From: Spirochaetota bacterium
GTDB taxonomy: Bacteria > Spirochaetota > Spirochaetia > Treponematales > Rectinemataceae
Direction of reading: 5' to 3'
DNA length: 64,000 nt
Assembly: GCA_029265615.1 (NCBI GenBank)
Contig: JAJUIB010000016.1
Location: forward strand, 1-64,000
How positions within the stretch are numbered: the stretch's first letter is position 1; each line of letters begins with the position of its first letter. Below are positions 17,764 through 26,037 of this stretch, in pieces. A model generated the notes under the pieces. The model had not been told where the DNA came from. It ran no database searches and saw only the letters and a list, made by a program, of their open reading frames with translations. A program made the position numbers and the translations under genes.

Positions 17764-18777
17764 CTATTCCTGATAGGCTCCCCAGCGGATCACCGTCGCG
17801 GCCCACACAAACCCGAGACCGGCGCCGACGAACACGACATTCGCGCCGTCGCGAATCCTGCCCGCCGCAAGGCCGAGTTCCAGCGAAAGAACCTGATCGT
17901 TTTGACCGATATGGCCGTACTCATCGAGATAGGTCGACTGCTCGGGCTTAAGCCCGAGCTCCGCGAGCACTGCTTCGTGGGCGCTCCGCTTGAAGTGAAG
18001 TATCGCAAGGTAGTCGATCGCATCGGCGGCGAGCCCTGAACGCCGCATCGCGTCGCGGATGACGGCGTAGAAGTTGGGCATGGTCACCTCGCCAAGCTTC
18101 TTCTTGAAGGCCTCGTCGTCGGGCACAATGAAGTGGGCGCGTCCTGCATCCTCTGGACGAGGAGGCCAGGCCTTCGAGCCGAGAACCGGCACATAGCACA
18201 TCTCCGAAAGGGAGCCGTCGCCTCGGAACGAAGAGGCGAGCACGGCGTTCCGCCCTGCGTTCTTCCGCAGAACAAGGGCAGAGCCGCCTGAGCCGATATC
18301 AAGCATAAAGCGCGTCGACGGAACCGAAAGGTCGATGAGATCGTTATTGCGATATCCCGAGACGAGGAGCACGGTGGAAAGATCCTCCCGCACGAGCATG
18401 AGAGACTTGGCGACCTCGAGCGCCGCCATCATAGAGCCGCACATCGCCTCCATGTCGAAGCTCCAGGCGTTCTTCGCACCGATGCGCTCGGCGACATAGA
18501 GTCCCGCGAGCCAACAGGGATAGTCCTTGTGCTGAGCGCCGCACCAGATCACGAGATCGATGTCGGCGCCCGTGATGCCCGCATCGGCAAGGGCGGCCTT
18601 TGCCGCCTCAAGGCCCATGTACGCGGTGCTCTCCCCCTCGCCTGCGACGGGCTTGCGCCTGACGCCGAACTTCTGAGCGACAACCTCCTCGGGGAGTCCG
18701 GTCGCTACCGCGAGTTCAGCGGCATCCATCCGCCTCGCAGGCAGCCAGGTGCCGTGCCCGATGATGCCGACATGCAT
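17764..18777 (-). CDS. KASIII (FabH)-like thiolase-fold enzyme, first paralogue
   Basis: 337 residues from ATG 18777, chosen because GGAGG lies six bases upstream; the in-frame ATG at 18783 abuts the Shine-Dalgarno. Active-site Cys113 lies in MEAMCGSMMAALEVA, and a His is present at LAILHFKRSAHEA where FabH has PHQAN. The third catalytic residue (Asn of HGNT in FabH) is replaced in DEYGHIGQND. It is therefore probably not a housekeeping FabH. First gene of the nine-gene operon ending with the thiolase; a role in Claisen-type acyl transfer on a CoA or small-molecule substrate is inferred. Confidence 0.85.
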   Translation of the reverse strand: MHVGIIGHGTWLPARRMDAAELAVATGLPEEVVAQKFGVRRKPVAGEGESTAYMGLEAAKAALADAGITGADIDLVIWCGAQHKDYPCWLAGLYVAERIGAKNAWSFDMEAMCGSMMAALEVAKSLMLVREDLSTVLLVSGYRNNDLIDLSVPSTRFMLDIGSGGSALVLRKNAGRNAVLASSFRGDGSLSEMCYVPVLGSKAWPPRPEDAGRAHFIVPDDEAFKKKLGEVTMPNFYAVIRDAMRRSGLAADAIDYLAILHFKRSAHEAVLAELGLKPEQSTYLDEYGHIGQNDQVLSLELGLAAGRIRDGANVVFVGAGLGFVWAATVIRWGAYQE

Positions 18778-18797
18778 GCGCATCCTCCATAAGCACT

Positions 18798-18813
18798 GAA
18801 TCGTCTCTCACTT
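18798..18813 (+). promoter_or_regulatory. Operator-like direct repeat, copy 1
   Basis: GAATCGTCTCTCACTT matches copy 2 (19021-19036) at 13 of 16 positions in the same orientation. It lies directly downstream of the predicted -10 of the minus-strand KASIII/Liv operon, where a bound repressor would block transcription start. Assigned tentatively to the double TetR regulator. Confidence 0.45.
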
Positions 18814-18816
18814 GTG

Positions 18817-18843
18817 TCTATACCGCTTTTCCGTAGCCGTCAA
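18817..18843 (-). promoter_or_regulatory. Predicted sigma-70-type promoter of the KASIII-FabG-Liv-thiolase operon
   Basis: On the minus strand TTGACG (18838-18843) and TATAGA (18817-18822) are 15 bases apart, or 16 if the -35 is read as CTTGAC. The -10 box is close to consensus. It lies 35-60 bases upstream of the first start codon of the operon. Confidence 0.5.
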
Positions 18844-18977
18844 GCGCATTTTTTTAAGAATATGAAAGAACCCGAGAATGCTGAAGACAATCCGCAACAA
18901 TCGGATTAATTTTATCGAAAATTTCGCCAGTGTGCGATTTTATACAGCGCATACACCACGCGGCGAGGAAATAGTCC

Positions 18978-19006
18978 TTGCGTCACAGCCGATCGAGGGC
19001 TACAAT
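18978..19006 (+). promoter_or_regulatory. Predicted promoter of the TetR-KASIII-CoA-transferase operon
   Basis: TTGCGT (18978-18983) and TACAAT (19001-19006) are 17 bases apart. The -10 matches consensus at five of six positions; the -35 is weak. The start codon at 19061 lies about 48 bases beyond the expected initiation site, leaving room for operator copy 2. Further upstream the gap also holds AATCCG-N7-CGGATT (18889-18907). Confidence 0.5.
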
Positions 19007-19020
19007 GCGTGAGTACAAGC

Positions 19021-19036
19021 GAATCACTTCTCACTT
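19021..19036 (+). promoter_or_regulatory. Operator-like direct repeat, copy 2
   Basis: GAATCACTTCTCACTT repeats the 18798-18813 element. It lies between the predicted -10 of the regulator gene and its Shine-Dalgarno, a position suited to autorepression. The two copies flank the divergent promoters. Confidence 0.45.
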
Positions 19037-19060
19037 ATTGCAGAGCGTGGAGACCCACGA

Positions 19061-20239
19061 ATGACAGCATACGAAGACGGCAGAGGGCAAAGGACGACAA
19101 AGGATCGGCTTGTCGAGGCGGCGATCGGCCTATTCGCCCGTAAGTGGTATGGGACCGTTTCCGTCGCGGAAATATGCCGCGAGGCAGGCCTTTCCAATGG
19201 CGTGTTCTACCGCTACTTCTCGGGCAAAGAAGAACTCTTTAAGACCATCTTGAGCCATGTGCTCGACATGATCCGCGAAGCGCTCGACGCGGTGGGAGGG
19301 GACTCGGCCCGCGAACGACTTTTCGCATACGCCGACACCATTCTCCGCTTCTCGAGCGAACACACCCAGCTCGTCGCCGTGTTCCGCGAGGGCCAGTACC
19401 GTTTTTTTGCGTACGAACACGAACTCGTCGCCATCTACGAACGCTCGCTGGGCAAGGCTCTCGGCCGCGAAGTGGGCCTCCCCGAGTACCTCTTCGCCCT
19501 GGGCGGTCTCCGTTTCTGCGCCATCCGCAAGGCATTCCAGGCTTCTCCAATCGACCATGCGACGCTGCAGGCGATCCTCGAAGGCGGCATCTTCCGCGGC
19601 CTCGGCATACGACCCGAGATCGTTTTTGGCGGCAGCGCGCATCCCCTACCAATCCCCCTCGAAGAGGGCGCGCGGGAACGGCTCCTCCGCGCGGGGAAAC
19701 GCCTTTTCGGTGAAAAAGGCTACTTCGAAACCAACATCCACGAGGTAACCGATGCGGCGGGGCTTTCCGTCGGCGCGCTATACACCTACTTCGACTCGAA
19801 AGAGAGCTTCTACGCCGAGCTCATAAAGCTCGTGGGCCACGAGGTCCGCTCGTTCATCGCGGCGAATCTCACAGCAAGCGATGCGTCGTCGCTCAACGCG
19901 CTCGAATTCGAGCTTCGGGGCCTCTGGCTGTGGCTCGTCTACCTTGCGATGGACCGCCACTGCTACAACATCGTCCGTGAGGCCGAATTCGTTATCCCCG
20001 CCGCCGTCAGGGAGTACTACAGCGCGTTCGCAGCAGGCTACCGCAGGCGCCCCTCCCCCTTGCGCCTATCCAGCGCGGCTCCATCCCTCGACGAGGAGAC
20101 CGTGATCGAATTCCTCATGGGCATCGCCCACTATTTCGGCATCGAAGTCGCCTTCGACGGCTCAGTGGCTAACGCCCGCGCGGCACTCGAGACGCTCGGG
20201 CGCTACCTTTCCCGCGGATTTTTAGACTACCTGGCCTAG
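19061..20239 (+). CDS. Tandem (double-domain) TetR-family regulator
   Basis: 392 residues made of two consecutive TetR units. Unit 1 has a helix-turn-helix at about residues 12-55 (VAEICREAGLSNGVFYRYF, then SGKEELF). Unit 2 has a second at about 208-250 (HEVTDAAGLSVGALYTYF, then DSKESFY). Each is followed by a helical ligand-type domain, so the chain resembles a covalently joined dimer. It is the first gene of the plus-strand operon and faces the KASIII-Liv operon, with paired direct repeats in the gap. The two units differ in sequence, so they may sense different ligands or only one may bind. Likely an acyl-CoA or organic-acid sensor (inference). Confidence 0.9.
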   Translation: MTAYEDGRGQRTTKDRLVEAAIGLFARKWYGTVSVAEICREAGLSNGVFYRYFSGKEELFKTILSHVLDMIREALDAVGGDSARERLFAYADTILRFSSEHTQLVAVFREGQYRFFAYEHELVAIYERSLGKALGREVGLPEYLFALGGLRFCAIRKAFQASPIDHATLQAILEGGIFRGLGIRPEIVFGGSAHPLPIPLEEGARERLLRAGKRLFGEKGYFETNIHEVTDAAGLSVGALYTYFDSKESFYAELIKLVGHEVRSFIAANLTASDASSLNALEFELRGLWLWLVYLAMDRHCYNIVREAEFVIPAAVREYYSAFAAGYRRRPSPLRLSSAAPSLDEETVIEFLMGIAHYFGIEVAFDGSVANARAALETLGRYLSRGFLDYLA

Positions 20240-20249
20240 GAGGTGAAGC

Positions 20250-21260
20250 ATGGCCAAGGCGAAATTGCTCGGCGTGGGAGTCTATGCGCCGGGAGAGCCA
20301 ATCGGCAACGAGGAGCTCAAGCGCCTCGCCGGCATCGAATTCGACGCCGAAAAACTTGAGTCCAAGATCGGTATCAAAGCGCGGCACATCGCCAAGCTCC
20401 GCGGTATCGACGAGACAAGCGCAGACTTCGCGGAAAAAGCCGCGCGTGCGGCGCTCGCCGACGCCGGGGTCGAGGCGCACGAGGTGGGGCTGTTCGTTGT
20501 CGGCACCGACACCCCCGAGTTCGTCTCGCCCGCGACTGCAATACTTCTCCAGGGTCGGCTCCAGGGCGGCGAAGCCGAAAGCGAGGCCTACGATGTGGGT
20601 GCAAGCTGCGCGAGTTTCGTCACCGCGCTCGACGCGGCATCCCGCGCGCTTGCAACCGATAGGCGGCTCCGCTACGCCCTCGTCGTGGGCGTCTACAACA
20701 TGCCCGCGCATGTGCGCCCGGGCGACGCCTTCGGCTTCTCGCTCTTCGCCGACGGGGCGGGGGCCGTGCTCCTTGGAAAAACCGAAGACGATGACCCCGC
20801 AGGCTATGTGGAAGGCTGCTTCCGCGCCGACGGGACCCAATGGAACTTTGTCGGCGTCTACGCAGGTGGCACGCGCAAGCCGCTTTCGCGTGAGCTTCTG
20901 GAATCGGGGCGTTACGGGCTTGAGCTCCTCCAGCGGCTCCCCGGCGACCGCAACGTAAAACTGTGGCCGCCGCTCGTGCGGAGCCTCCTCGAAAAGGCCG
21001 ACTGGAGCCTCGAAAACGTCCGCCATTTCATCTTTACCCAGATCAATCGCGCGGTGATCGAAGAGGTCATGGGCATTCTTGGACGCCCCCTTTCGGATAC
21101 CACCTGCGTCATGGATCGCTACGGCTATACGGGCTCAGGCTGCGTCCCCATGGCCCTCCACCACGCGCTCAAGGAGGGTCGGGTCAAACGGGGCGACGCG
21201 GTCGTGCTCGTCGCTTCGGGCGCGGGGTTCGCCGTCGGCGCCAACCTTCTTGTCCTGTAA
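20250..21260 (+). CDS. KASIII (FabH)-like protein, second paralogue with altered active site
   Basis: 336 residues, ATG 20250 after AGGAGG. The acyl-accepting Cys120 is present in DVGASCASF. The FabH His of PHQAN is Thr here (FIFTQINRAV), and the Asn of HGNT is Tyr (DRYGYTGSGC). A canonical Cys-His-Asn decarboxylative triad is therefore absent. The fold motifs at the C-terminus (VVLVASGAGFAVGANLLVL) are intact. It lies between the double TetR and the CoA-transferase. It may be a transacylase, a partner subunit of the other KASIII-like protein or of the thiolase, as PhlA is for PhlC, or an enzyme with displaced residues. Confidence 0.85.
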   Translation: MAKAKLLGVGVYAPGEPIGNEELKRLAGIEFDAEKLESKIGIKARHIAKLRGIDETSADFAEKAARAALADAGVEAHEVGLFVVGTDTPEFVSPATAILLQGRLQGGEAESEAYDVGASCASFVTALDAASRALATDRRLRYALVVGVYNMPAHVRPGDAFGFSLFADGAGAVLLGKTEDDDPAGYVEGCFRADGTQWNFVGVYAGGTRKPLSRELLESGRYGLELLQRLPGDRNVKLWPPLVRSLLEKADWSLENVRHFIFTQINRAVIEEVMGILGRPLSDTTCVMDRYGYTGSGCVPMALHHALKEGRVKRGDAVVLVASGAGFAVGANLLVL

Positions 21261-21270
21261 GGAGCACACG

Positions 21271-22578
21271 ATGAATTCCAGGGAAATTTACACGCAAAAA
21301 CTTGTCGCCATCGACGAGGCGGTATCGCGCATCCAGAGTGACAATGACGTTGTCGTGGCGCAGGCCGCTAGCGAGCCGCAGGGCTGCATGGCCCGCTTCC
21401 ACACCATCGCCGACCGCGTCGAAAACGTCCGGGTGTTTTCGGTGCTCACGCTCAAGCCCTACGACTTCTATATGCGTCCCGAAATGCGTGGCCGCTTCGA
21501 GCTCGCAAGCTGGTTTCACGCACCCGGTTCGCGCGCCGCAATCAAGGCCGGCACAGGCACCGTAACCTTCGTCCCCAACATGCTCCACCGGGCTGCAAGC
21601 GACCGCATCCATGCCCGAAGGCCGGACATCTTCTTCGGCACCTGCACACCTCCCGACAAGCACGGCTTTGTCTCGCTCTCGCTCGGCATAACGTACGAAA
21701 AGGACATCATCGAAGCGGCGCGAACCGTCGTGCTCGAGGTGAACCCCCGGCTTCCGCGGACCTTCGGCGACACGCAGCTTCATGTATCTGAGGTCGATCT
21801 GTTCGTCGAGCACGAACAGGAGGTGCCGATGATCCCCGCGGCCGACCCGTCGCCGACCGACCTCAAAATCGGCGAGTACATCGCCGATCTCATCGAGGAC
21901 GGATCGACGATCCAGCTCGGCATCGGCGGCATACCCAACGCCGCAGCTCTCGCCCTCAAAAGCAAAAAGGAGCTTGGCGTTCACACGGAAATGCTCGTCG
22001 ACTCGATGATGGAACTCTACGAGATGGGCGTCATCACCAATTCGCAAAAGTCACTCAAACGCGGCAAATTCGTCGCGACCTTCGCCTACGGTTCACGCAG
22101 GCTTTACGACTGGCTCGATGACAATGTCGCCGTCGAGTTCCAGCGCGGCCGCTGGACCAACGACCCCGCTGTCATCGCGCAAAACTCCCGCATGGTCTCC
22201 ATCAACACCTGCCTTGCGGTCGATCTTACCGGCCAGGTAGCAAGCGAATCCATCGGCGCGACGCAGTATTCGGGAACCGGCGGCCAGTCGGACACGGCCC
22301 AAGGCGCGGTTGCCGGAATGGATGGACGCGGAAAGAGCATCATCGCCTGCTACAGCACGGCAAAGAACGGAACCGTCTCCACGATCACGCCCCTTCTCCC
22401 CGAGGGCTCAGCGGTCACCCTGCACCGCTCCTTCGTGGACCATGTCGTCACCGAATGGGGCGTCGCACGGCTCCGCGGAAGAACAGTCCGCGAGCGGGCG
22501 CGAGAGCTTATCGCCGTCGCCCACCCCGACTTCCGCGCCGAACTTACCGAAAGCGCGCGAAAACTCGGCTACCTCTGA
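21271..22578 (+). CDS. Acetyl-CoA hydrolase/CoA-transferase family protein (4-hydroxybutyrate or acyl CoA-transferase type)
   Basis: 435 residues from ATG 21271 (AAGGAG upstream). VFSVLTLKPYDFY, the glycine-rich QLGIGGIPNAAA loop, and the catalytic Glu of ASESIGATQYSGTGGQ identify the Cat2/4HbCT family. It moves CoA from acetyl-CoA or another donor to a carboxylic acid, so it would activate an acid brought in by the divergent Liv importer or release one at the end of the pathway. The gene follows the second KASIII-like gene by 10 bases. Confidence 0.9.
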   Translation: MNSREIYTQKLVAIDEAVSRIQSDNDVVVAQAASEPQGCMARFHTIADRVENVRVFSVLTLKPYDFYMRPEMRGRFELASWFHAPGSRAAIKAGTGTVTFVPNMLHRAASDRIHARRPDIFFGTCTPPDKHGFVSLSLGITYEKDIIEAARTVVLEVNPRLPRTFGDTQLHVSEVDLFVEHEQEVPMIPAADPSPTDLKIGEYIADLIEDGSTIQLGIGGIPNAAALALKSKKELGVHTEMLVDSMMELYEMGVITNSQKSLKRGKFVATFAYGSRRLYDWLDDNVAVEFQRGRWTNDPAVIAQNSRMVSINTCLAVDLTGQVASESIGATQYSGTGGQSDTAQGAVAGMDGRGKSIIACYSTAKNGTVSTITPLLPEGSAVTLHRSFVDHVVTEWGVARLRGRTVRERARELIAVAHPDFRAELTESARKLGYL

Positions 22579-22635
22579 CCACGGGGCGTGAGCGCCCGGC
22601 GCTCCGCCCATTGCGGCGGGGCGCCGCAAAGCGAT

Positions 22636-23472
22636 ATGCTTGCGCCCGTGCCCGTCGACGCTCACATCCACTTCATCGACCTTGCCGAACGCGATCCCGG
22701 CTTTGCCGCCGCCTACACGTCAGGCGGATACCTTGCCTGCGCCGCAAGCCACGACGCGGAAGAATACCGTGAGACCATGGCCTTGCGCCGCCCGGCCCCT
22801 GCGAGACCGGAGGGGCTTCGCTTCGCGGCGAGTTTCGGCATCCACCCGCAGTGGCCAGTCTGGACGCACGCCGACTTTCTTGCAGAGCGCGCAGCAGCCG
22901 GAGAGATCGACGCGATAGGCGAATCGGGATTCGACTTCTTCGGTGACCGCCCCGAACGCGTCCGCACCGAAGAGAACGAGCGAATCCAGCGCGCGGTCTT
23001 CGAATTTCAGCTCGAACTCGCCCTTGCGCACGGTCTTCCCATGGTGCTCCACCTGCGAAAGGCAACCGACCTTCTCTTCGCCTATGCGCCGCGTCTTAAA
23101 CGCCTCCCGGCTCTGATCCTCCACGCCTACGCGGGAACAGCTCAGGAGGCGCTCGACCTCCTTAAGCGCGGCGTCCCCGCCTGGTTCTCTTTTGGCGCGG
23201 CTGTGCTCAACGGCCACAAGCGCGCCATCGCGGCATGCGCCGCGCTTCCCGTCGAGCGTATTCTGCCCGAAACCGACGCGCCGTGGCAGCCACCGCGAGG
23301 CGAACCCTTTTGCAAGCTCGAACACATAACACGCATCGAGCGCGGCATCGAAGCGGCGCGGGGGGTGCCGCCTGGCTCGCTCGAAGAGGTTTTCGCGTCC
23401 AGCTTCCATACGGTGTTCCCGCATTTGGGCGCGTACGCGCGATGCTGCACGGATGAAGGAACAGAGACATGA
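22636..23472 (+). CDS. TatD-family metal-dependent hydrolase
   Basis: 278 residues from ATG 22636, which places the metal-binding VDAHIHFID near the N-terminus; a GTG at 22588 would add 16 residues. Further metal ligands are in FGIHPQW, GESGFDF, LHLRKA, LHAYAG and PETDAPW. Family members are Mg-dependent DNases or D-aminoacyl hydrolases. It is coupled to tcdA by an ATGA overlap, an arrangement without an obvious pathway link. RBS is weak. Confidence 0.88.
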   Translation: MLAPVPVDAHIHFIDLAERDPGFAAAYTSGGYLACAASHDAEEYRETMALRRPAPARPEGLRFAASFGIHPQWPVWTHADFLAERAAAGEIDAIGESGFDFFGDRPERVRTEENERIQRAVFEFQLELALAHGLPMVLHLRKATDLLFAYAPRLKRLPALILHAYAGTAQEALDLLKRGVPAWFSFGAAVLNGHKRAIAACAALPVERILPETDAPWQPPRGEPFCKLEHITRIERGIEAARGVPPGSLEEVFASSFHTVFPHLGAYARCCTDEGTET

Positions 23473-24200
23473 GCTTCGACCAGAGAACGCGGATACTCCT
23501 CGGCGACAAAGGCATGGAGGCGCTCAAACGCACCTCCGTGGCGGTCTATGGGCTTGGAGGAGTCGGCGCCGCCTGCGCGATGGACCTCGTCCGCGCGGGC
23601 GTGGGCAGAATCGTTGCACTCGACTTCGACGACGTGGCGGAATCGAACCTCAATAGGCTCTATTTCGGCTATTACGAAGAAATCGGCCGGCCCAAGGTCG
23701 AGGTGTTCGCCGAATACGCCCACCGCGTGAACCCTTATGTCAGGGTCGAGGCGGCGGCCCGCTTCTTGTCGGGAGAAAGCGCGCCTGGCGCCATCGCGCC
23801 GGGATGTGCCGTGCACATCGACTGCGTTGACTCTCTCACTCCGAAGGTCAACCTCATCGCGACCCTGCTCGAAGCCAAGGCACTCTTTGCCTCAAGCATG
23901 GGCACCGCGGGCAGACTCGACCCGGCGCGGCTCAGACTTGGCTCGTTCTGGGAGTCGCGCGGATGCCCCCTTGCGCGCGATGTGCGTAACCGCTTGAGGA
24001 GGATCGGCGCAACGGGCGACTTTCCCGCCGTGTGGAGCGACGAGCCTCCAACGCCACCGGTGGAGCGACCTCCAGGCCCCGAAGAGGCACAAAAGGCCCC
24101 GGGTCGCGTGCGGAAGATGCAAGGATCAGCGCCCTTTGTGCCCCAGGCTGCGGGGCACCTCCTTGCAAGCTGGGCCGTGCGCACTATCCTCGGCATGTAG
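23469..24200 (+). CDS. tcdA: tRNA threonylcarbamoyladenosine dehydratase (ThiF/TcdA family)
   Basis: 243 residues. Nucleotide-binding YGLGGVGAACAMDL, then DFDDVAESNLNRLYF and IDCVDSLTPKVNLI are the adenylating-enzyme signatures, and SRGCPLARDVRNRLRR is typical of TcdA/CsdL. It cyclises t6A to ct6A at position 37 of ANN-decoding tRNAs using ATP. An acidic Pro-rich insert near residues 185-210 (PPTPPVERPPGPEE) is typical in position for this family. Translation probably couples to the TatD gene. Confidence 0.9.
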   Translation: MSFDQRTRILLGDKGMEALKRTSVAVYGLGGVGAACAMDLVRAGVGRIVALDFDDVAESNLNRLYFGYYEEIGRPKVEVFAEYAHRVNPYVRVEAAARFLSGESAPGAIAPGCAVHIDCVDSLTPKVNLIATLLEAKALFASSMGTAGRLDPARLRLGSFWESRGCPLARDVRNRLRRIGATGDFPAVWSDEPPTPPVERPPGPEEAQKAPGRVRKMQGSAPFVPQAAGHLLASWAVRTILGM

Positions 24201-24242
24201 CCTAGCTATCCGCTTCAAGCCAAGGCGCAAAAGCGCCGCGCT

Positions 24243-24659
24243 TTAAGGACCTGAGGAGCCGCCTTTTTTCCTGCCGAACAGGCCGCGCCGACGCGGCTTC
24301 TCGGCCTGGGGCTGCGGGCGCGCACGGGACACAAGGATACGGGTGCCGCGCTCGGGATCGGAGACGATAAGCTCGGTCTCCACCATCGTCGAGGCGAGCG
24401 CAAGCTCCGAGGCGTCCACGCGTTTCCCGACGAGGGCGCCATAGTATTCCGAAAGTTCTGGCTGGCGCGGCCCCTTGAGCGTCGCACGCAGGGCCGCAAG
24501 GCGCTCAGGACCAAGGTTGAAATGCGGCGCCTCAGCAAGACAGCTCGAGCGTTCCTCGCCAAAATCGAACGAGAGCCGCACCTCGCGCGCACCTTCGAGG
24601 TAGAGGTATTTAAGAAGCTCCTCCCCGACGCGCATGAGTTGGACGGTCTCAGCGTCCAC
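24243..24659 (-). CDS. Small conserved-looking protein of unknown function with basic tail
   Basis: 138 residues from GTG 24659, preceded by GGAGGAGG four bases away, an exceptionally strong site that fixes this start inside the end of the upstream DUF1576 gene (11-base overlap). The sequence is soluble, with LLKYLYLEGAREVRLSFDFG and VGKRVDASELALASTMVETE, and ends in a cluster of Arg/Lys (EKPRRRGLFGRKKGG) that could contact membrane or nucleic acid. No known domain recognised. Genetic coupling suggests a role with the membrane protein. Confidence 0.65.
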   Translation of the reverse strand: MDAETVQLMRVGEELLKYLYLEGAREVRLSFDFGEERSSCLAEAPHFNLGPERLAALRATLKGPRQPELSEYYGALVGKRVDASELALASTMVETELIVSDPERGTRILVSRARPQPQAEKPRRRGLFGRKKGGSSGP

Positions 24660-25980
24660 GGTTCCTCCTCCGCTCGGAGAGTGCCTCGAGGAAGGGCGTG
24701 AGCATGCCCGCGACGAGACCGCCCGAGAAGCCGTTGTTGTAGAGGTTGAGGCCGCCGTGAAGGTAGCCAACGTTGACGACGATGACAAGGTGCAGCGCGC
24801 CTGCAAGCATGCCTGCAAGGGGGCCGTATCTCCCCGCGATGGGCGCAAGGCAGGTGCCAAAGAGCGCGGCGAGAAGGGGCCCCTCATCAGAAGGCGAATA
24901 ACGCGACAGAGTCGCCGCGATCCACACGCCGGCCATGACCGGTAGCACATTCCTCGGCTGCTTGCCGAATGCAGAAAAGCCGCACATCGTAAGAAGCCCG
25001 CCGATGGTGGGGCCGTTCAGGTCGCCGCCGACGATGACGACGTATGAAAGTCCCAGAAAGCCGACTACGCCCATGTTGACGAGCGCGGGGCCGATGCCGA
25101 AGCTACGCGGAAAGTCGCTCACAAGCCGCCCCGTTGATGCGATGATGCCGCGAAGCCCGTCTCCGAGGCGAGGGCCGTAGATCGCACCGAGCGCGATGAG
25201 CGAGGAAAAAAATACGACAAGCACGGGTATAAAAACCCCGCCGTTGCCCTTCGCCCAGGCACCGCCGCCTGGGATCTCGATGCCGGCGGCGCGGAAAACG
25301 GACATGACGACCGTGCCGATGAAGCCGGCAGTAAGGCCGACGTTGTAGAGGTTGTAGCCCTGGTGTAGCTGGAGAAGATGCGTGGCAAGCGGGGGGAGGA
25401 AAAATCCCGCCGCGATGCCCGCGGCCGCGCCCGCGACGTAGTTCCAGGGCGCGGCAAGGCCGAAGCCAAAACTCACCTCGCTCACGAGCGGCGCAAGCGC
25501 GGTGCCGAAGAGCGCAACGATGACAAACTCGGAAAATGGCCTCCGTACAGCCTGCGCATGGAGCCAGACCCCGGCGATCACCGGCCAGATGTTGTAGATG
25601 TTCTTCCCGAAGAGCGAAAAGCCTGCAACGGTGAACACCACGGCGAGCGCAGGCCCCGAAGGAACCACGCGGAGTGCGAGAAGGATGAGCGCGGCGGCAA
25701 GCGAGCAGAGGCCCGCGTTCACAAATGGAGCGCCCAGGCCCGCCTTGGCGAGGTAGTCGTTGATGAGGACATCGGGCTCGCGGACAAGCGTCGCAAGACC
25801 GCGAGCGACCGCGGCAAGATCGAAGCGCGCGAGCGCAAGACCGAACACGAGAAAGACAAGCGGGTAGACGACGAGCACGCGTCCGACAAGGGGGGAATCC
25901 TCAGGCAGGCTTCCGACGGCCCGGAACCGGAAGGGGGTTCTCACGGCCTTGATTATCGCAGGCGCCTGCTCGGGGTGCAA
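24649..25980 (-). CDS. DUF1576-family polytopic membrane protein
   Basis: 443 residues, about 10-12 membrane segments. The two halves are alike, each with repeated themes (LFGTALAPLVSEVSFGFGLA / LFGTCLAPIAGRYGPLAGML; HQGYNLYNVGLTAGFIGTVV / HGGLNLYNNGFSGGLVAGML), indicating an internal duplication with inverted or parallel topology. This matches DUF1576 proteins, of unknown transport function. Start is unsettled: the frame opens at TTG 25980, and an internal GTG a dozen codons in is an alternative. Confidence 0.8.
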   Translation of the reverse strand: MHPEQAPAIIKAVRTPFRFRAVGSLPEDSPLVGRVLVVYPLVFLVFGLALARFDLAAVARGLATLVREPDVLINDYLAKAGLGAPFVNAGLCSLAAALILLALRVVPSGPALAVVFTVAGFSLFGKNIYNIWPVIAGVWLHAQAVRRPFSEFVIVALFGTALAPLVSEVSFGFGLAAPWNYVAGAAAGIAAGFFLPPLATHLLQLHQGYNLYNVGLTAGFIGTVVMSVFRAAGIEIPGGGAWAKGNGGVFIPVLVVFFSSLIALGAIYGPRLGDGLRGIIASTGRLVSDFPRSFGIGPALVNMGVVGFLGLSYVVIVGGDLNGPTIGGLLTMCGFSAFGKQPRNVLPVMAGVWIAATLSRYSPSDEGPLLAALFGTCLAPIAGRYGPLAGMLAGALHLVIVVNVGYLHGGLNLYNNGFSGGLVAGMLTPFLEALSERRRNRGR

Positions 25981-26037
25981 GGGTCTTTTCCCGGCGCACG
26001 ATCACTGCTACAATAACCGCACGACGGAGGATGTACC

